NCBI GenBank assembly: GCA_017939755.1
Contig: JAGBAJ010000051.1
Location: 1-64,000 of the forward strand
DNA: 64,000 nt
From: Clostridia bacterium
GTDB taxonomy: Bacteria; Bacillota; Clostridia; TANB77; CAG-508
Reading direction: 5' to 3'
The notes below the pieces were generated by a model that was given only the letters and a program-made list of their open reading frames with translations, had not been told where the DNA came from and did not search any database. Position numbers and translations under genes: made by a program. Shown here in pieces: positions 61,096 through 64,000 of the stretch. Every line of letters starts with the position of its first letter. The stretch's first letter is position 1.

Positions 61096-61161
61096 TACTC
61101 TACTTTTTGGTATAAGTCTGACAAGTAACATTTGAACAGCAATTAATTAGGAGGTTTTGTA

Positions 61162-62109
61162 TTGGTTGCTTATTTGGATTTAATAATATTAGAAAATTTA
61201 TGCATGAATTATATTATGATATATACAACAGGAAGGTTATTGAGTAGAAAAATAGTGAAAAGTAGAATTTTTATAGCAAGTATTATTGGATCTATATATG
61301 TATTTTCTTTGTATATAAGCATGCCGAGAATTATGCTAAATGCATCAAAATTATTAATGGCTGTATTAATAGTCAAGGTAGGATTTTCGGCAAAAAAAAT
61401 ACAAGTATTAATAAAAGATGTAATTGTCTTTTTTTTGGTATCATTCATGTATTCAGGATGCGCTTTAGGTTTTATACACATGTTCAAACCAAAAACTATA
61501 TACATCGTAAATGGAACTATTATTGGTGGTAAATATATTTTTGAGCTTGTGTTAATTTCGGCGATAATAAGTTTATTAGTAATAAAGATAAGTGCAAAAA
61601 TATTAAAACTAAAGCAGAAAATAACAAAAGAAGATATGTTGTGTGAAATTAATATATATAATAAGAAAAAAAGTATAAGGATAAATGCTTTATTAGATAC
61701 AGGAAATTTATTAACAGAGCAGGCAACTGGTAGACCAGTTGTAATTGTTGAAAAAAATGTTGCTAAAGATCTTTTTGAATCTGCTTATTTTGAAAGAATT
61801 GAATCTTTAATAGAAGGTGGTGAGTTTGAGTGTAATGATATAGATGATGCAAACATAAAGATAATTCCATATATGTCTGTTGGAAATAGAAATGGAATTA
61901 TGATTGCATATAAAGTTGATAAGATAGAAGTTGAATATCAAGAGAAAAAGTATGAAATAACAGATGTACTTATTGGATTTTATAATGATGCTCTTACCAA
62001 AAATGATAAATATTCTGCTTTAATTGGTTTACAAATATTAGAAAGGAGTATAGTTACAGATGAATATAATACAGATGTTAAAGGCAAAGGTAAATATAGT
62101 ATATGCTAA
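61162..62109 (+). CDS. spoIIGA: Sporulation sigma-E factor-processing peptidase SpoIIGA
   Basis: This protein of about 315 residues has five N-terminal transmembrane segments and a cytoplasmic aspartic-protease-like domain. The catalytic motif is [21 protein letters not shown]. SpoIIGA activates pro-sigma-E in the mother cell when SpoIIR signals from the forespore. TTG 61162 is the start, seven bases after AGGAGG. Its end overlaps the sigE start by 50 bases, the classic spoIIG operon. Confidence 0.95.
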   Translation: MVAYLDLIILENLCMNYIMIYTTGRLLSRKIVKSRIFIASIIGSIYVFSLYISMPRIMLNASKLLMAVLIVKVGFSAKKIQVLIKDVIVFFLVSFMYSGCALGFIHMFKPKTIYIVNGTIIGGKYIFELVLISAIISLLVIKISAKILKLKQKITKEDMLCEINIYNKKKSIRINALLDTGNLLTEQATGRPVVIVEKNVAKDLFESAYFERIESLIEGGEFECNDIDDANIKIIPYMSVGNRNGIMIAYKVDKIEVEYQEKKYEITDVLIGFYNDALTKNDKYSALIGLQILERSIVTDEYNTDVKGKGKYSIC

Positions 62110-62791
62110 ATACATTAACAACAATAAGATTGAGGAGTTACCGATATATTATATAGCGGGAAGTCAAACATTGCCATCACCATTAGATGCTAAAGAAGAA
62201 GATGAGGCATTAAAAAAGTTAGCCGAAGGGGATAATGACATAAAAAAAGTTCTTGTAGAAAGAAACCTAAGACTTGTAGTGTATATTGCAAAGAAATTTG
62301 AAAACACTGGTGTAGGAATAGAAGATTTAATATCTATAGGAACAATAGGTTTAATGAAAGCAATTAATACATTTAATACCGACAAGAATATAAAGCTTGC
62401 AACATATGCATCAAGGTGCATTGAAAATGAAATACTAATGTTCCTTAGAAAAAGTAATAGACTAAAAGGCGAAATATCTATAGATGAGCCACTAAATCAA
62501 GATGGAGATGGAAACGAATTGTTATTATCAGATATACTTGGGACAGAGTGTGATATTACGTCAAGACATATAGAGGATGAAGTAGATAAAAAATTACTTA
62601 AAGAATCTATAAAAAAATTAAGCGCAAGAGAGAAATATATAATGGAACTAAGATTTGGTTTTGGCACAGATGTTGAAAAGACACAAAAGGAAGTTGCTGA
62701 TATGTTAGGAATATCGCAAAGCTATATTTCAAGACTTGAGAAGAAAATTATATCGAAAATGAGAAAGGAGATTAAGAGCAAAACAGGATAA
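62060..62791 (+). CDS. sigE: RNA polymerase sporulation sigma factor sigma-E
   Basis: This protein of about 243 residues has an N-terminal pro-sequence with [12 protein letters not shown], where processing occurs in the family. Sigma-70 regions follow: 2 ([37 protein letters not shown]) and 4 ([31 protein letters not shown]). Sigma-E directs the early mother-cell programme. It overlaps spoIIGA, and GAAAGGAGTATAG lies upstream. ATG 62075 is an alternative start. Confidence 0.96.
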   Translation: MNIIQMLKAKVNIVYAKYINNNKIEELPIYYIAGSQTLPSPLDAKEEDEALKKLAEGDNDIKKVLVERNLRLVVYIAKKFENTGVGIEDLISIGTIGLMKAINTFNTDKNIKLATYASRCIENEILMFLRKSNRLKGEISIDEPLNQDGDGNELLLSDILGTECDITSRHIEDEVDKKLLKESIKKLSAREKYIMELRFGFGTDVEKTQKEVADMLGISQSYISRLEKKIISKMRKEIKSKTG

Positions 62792-62841
62792 ATTAATAAG
62801 CTTGATTAGAGACATGTATAATGAAGTATAAAATTAAATCT

Positions 62842-62873
62842 TTTGGAAATACTTAAACTAAGTAAATCCAAAG
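62842..62873 (+). promoter_or_regulatory. Hairpin at the sigG ribosome binding site
   Basis: TTTGGA-AA-TACTTA pairs with TAAGTA-AA-TCCAAA around AAC. The descending arm ends at the AGGAGG of sigG, so it could limit ribosome access. Confidence 0.5.
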
Positions 62874-62885
62874 GAGGTTTTTTAT

Positions 62886-63659
62886 TTGATTAGAAAGGTT
62901 GAGATATGTGGTGTAAATACAAATAAGTTGACTGTACTATCAAATGAAGAAAAGAATGAACTTTTAAAAAGGATAAAAAATGGAGACAAATCTGCTAGAC
63001 AAGAATTTATAAATGGTAATTTAAGATTAGTATTAAGTGTAATTCAAAGATTCTCGAATAGAGGGGAGAATCCAGACGATTTGTTTCAGGTAGGATGTAT
63101 TGGATTAATAAAAGCTATAGATAATTTTGATTTAAATCAGAACGTTCAATTTAGCACATATGCTGTTCCAATGATAATTGGTGAGGTTAGAAGATATTTA
63201 AGAGATAATAATTCAATAAGGGTAAGTAGATCTATTCGTGATTTAGCATATAAAGTATTAGCAATAAAAGAAAAATATAAGAAGGAGCAACAAAGAGAAA
63301 TATCAATAGAGGAGGTATCGAAGATACTAGAAGTTGAACCAGAAGAAATAGCAATGTGTTTAGATGCAATACAAACTCCTGCGTCGTTACAAGAGCCTGT
63401 GTATGGAGATGGAACAGAAAAGATTTTTTTAATGGATCAAGTAAAAGACAAAAAGAATAATGAAGAATATTGGACAGAAAACATTACTATTGCAGAAGCA
63501 ATGAAAAAACTAAGCACAAAGGAAAAGAATATAATGCAAAAGAGATTTTTCGAAGGAAGAACACAAATGGAAGTAGCAGACGAAATTGGAATATCCCAGG
63601 CTCAAGTATCAAGATTAGAAAAGAGCGCATTAGATCATATAAAAAGAATGTATAAATAA
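62886..63659 (+). CDS. sigG: RNA polymerase sporulation sigma factor sigma-G
   Basis: This sigma-70 family protein of about 257 residues begins IRKVEICGVNTNKLTVLSNEEK, very typical of sigma-G. It has region 2 (NLRLVLSVIQRFSNRGENPDDLFQVGCIGLIKAIDNFDL), region 3 and region 4 (RTQMEVADEIGISQAQVSRLEK). Sigma-G runs late forespore gene expression. It starts with TTG 62886, eight bases after AAAGGAGG, and a hairpin abuts the binding site. Order spoIIGA-sigE-sigG is as in Bacillus. It has 94 bases between it and sigE. Confidence 0.97.
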   Translation: MIRKVEICGVNTNKLTVLSNEEKNELLKRIKNGDKSARQEFINGNLRLVLSVIQRFSNRGENPDDLFQVGCIGLIKAIDNFDLNQNVQFSTYAVPMIIGEVRRYLRDNNSIRVSRSIRDLAYKVLAIKEKYKKEQQREISIEEVSKILEVEPEEIAMCLDAIQTPASLQEPVYGDGTEKIFLMDQVKDKKNNEEYWTENITIAEAMKKLSTKEKNIMQKRFFEGRTQMEVADEIGISQAQVSRLEKSALDHIKRMYK

Positions 63660-63746
63660 AAGGTTAACAATATTAATTGTAATTATAAAAGATGTGTAAT
63701 ACAAAATAGAAATCTTCATATTATATAATAATATGGAGGTTTTTTT

Positions 63747-63983
63747 ATGAATAAAGAAGCGGGTATGGACTTTAGACACAAAGAGGTAATAAATATAAAC
63801 AATGGAAAAAGATTGGGGTATGTACAAGATGTGTGTGCTAATCTTGAAACAGGAAGAATAACCTCAATAATAGTACCTGGAAATAAAAAGATGATAAGTA
63901 TGTTCACAAAGGGAGAGGACATAGTAATTGAATGGGAGAAAATAAAATGTATTGGAGATGATATTATATTAGTAGATATATGA
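63747..63983 (+). CDS. YlmC/YmxH family PRC-barrel sporulation protein
   Basis: This 78-residue protein has the PRC-barrel-like pattern DFRHKEVININNGKRLGYVQDV, then GRITSIIVPG, then EWEKIKCIGDDIILVDI, as in YlmC/YmxH. This family lies after sigG in many spore formers; its function is unknown. Ribosome binding site ATGGAGGTTTTTTT. About 90 bases after sigG. The window ends shortly after it. Confidence 0.9.
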   Translation: MNKEAGMDFRHKEVININNGKRLGYVQDVCANLETGRITSIIVPGNKKMISMFTKGEDIVIEWEKIKCIGDDIILVDI

Positions 63984-64000
63984 TACATATTTATATATGC

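Larger units (their letters stand above)
60835..61161. other. Intergenic region ftsZ-spoIIGA
   Basis: The 327 bases hold the ftsZ terminator, a candidate spoIIG promoter (60909), a long inverted-repeat element (60999-61095) and possible Spo0A-box-like sequences TTTGACA (60908) and TCTGACA (about 61118). Confidence 0.5.

Overview
The window is strongly AT-rich chromosomal DNA of an endospore-forming, low-GC Bacillota, most likely an anaerobic Clostridia member and plausibly an uncultured gut lineage. The evidence is a division cluster running into sporulation genes (murA, ftsQ, three DUF881 genes, sbp, ftsA, ftsZ, spoIIGA, sigE, sigG, ylmC/ymxH), GatCAB amidotransferase, a Spo0E-like phosphatase, strong AGGAGG-type ribosome binding sites and frequent TTG/GTG starts. 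No phage, transposase, integrase or CRISPR array was seen. Genus cannot be assigned from this sequence alone.

Layout. 1-750: end of an upstream gene, a small Spo0E-like gene and tRNA-Leu. 913-10740: one giant surface protein of about 3275 residues built from DUF11-like and SpaA/Cna-B-like repeats. 11-20.7 kb: membrane zinc protease, Sel1-repeat protein, an alpha/beta hydrolase-MurF-Ddl cell-wall operon, small membrane and nucleotidyltransferase genes, an M23 peptidase and a MecA-like adaptor. 20.9-21.2 kb: tRNA-Lys followed by a small GC-rich structured segment flanked by a copy of the tRNA 3' end. 21.5-32.3 kb: a complete sortase-assembled pilus locus (coiled-coil protein, signal peptidase, 1949-residue tip adhesin, major pilin, class C sortase, minor pilin, second sortase). 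32.4-38.6 kb: CapA-like phosphoesterase, HtrA-like protease, CBM protein, a Sel1/DUF1963 gene split by a frameshift, tRNA-Ser, small proteins. 38.9-45.7 kb: gatCAB and an SNF2 helicase. 46-50.8 kb: murL-murD2 (an alternative route to D-glutamate in peptidoglycan), maf, trmFO. 51-64 kb: small DNA-binding protein, flippase, then the division and sporulation cluster.

How it works together. Much of the window concerns the cell envelope: precursor synthesis (MurA, MurL, MurD2, MurF, Ddl), remodelling (M23), division (FtsQ/A/Z), and covalent surface display (giant adhesin, pilus). The 3' end gives the classic sigma-E/sigma-G sporulation cascade in the order spoIIGA-sigE-sigG.

The least expected layer is intergenic. 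A repeated 5' leader (AGTGTGAAAGATAATTGA...) that ends in a ribosome binding site precedes four genes (murF, htrA-like, murL, first DUF881). Several dispersed hairpin modules occur alone, in tandem, or nested inside that leader. At least five further long inverted-repeat elements (16-30 bp perfect arms) sit between genes. Two genes (murD2 and the Sel1/DUF1963 gene) appear frameshifted; the murD2 shift lies exactly in an A8 run where slippage would restore the frame.
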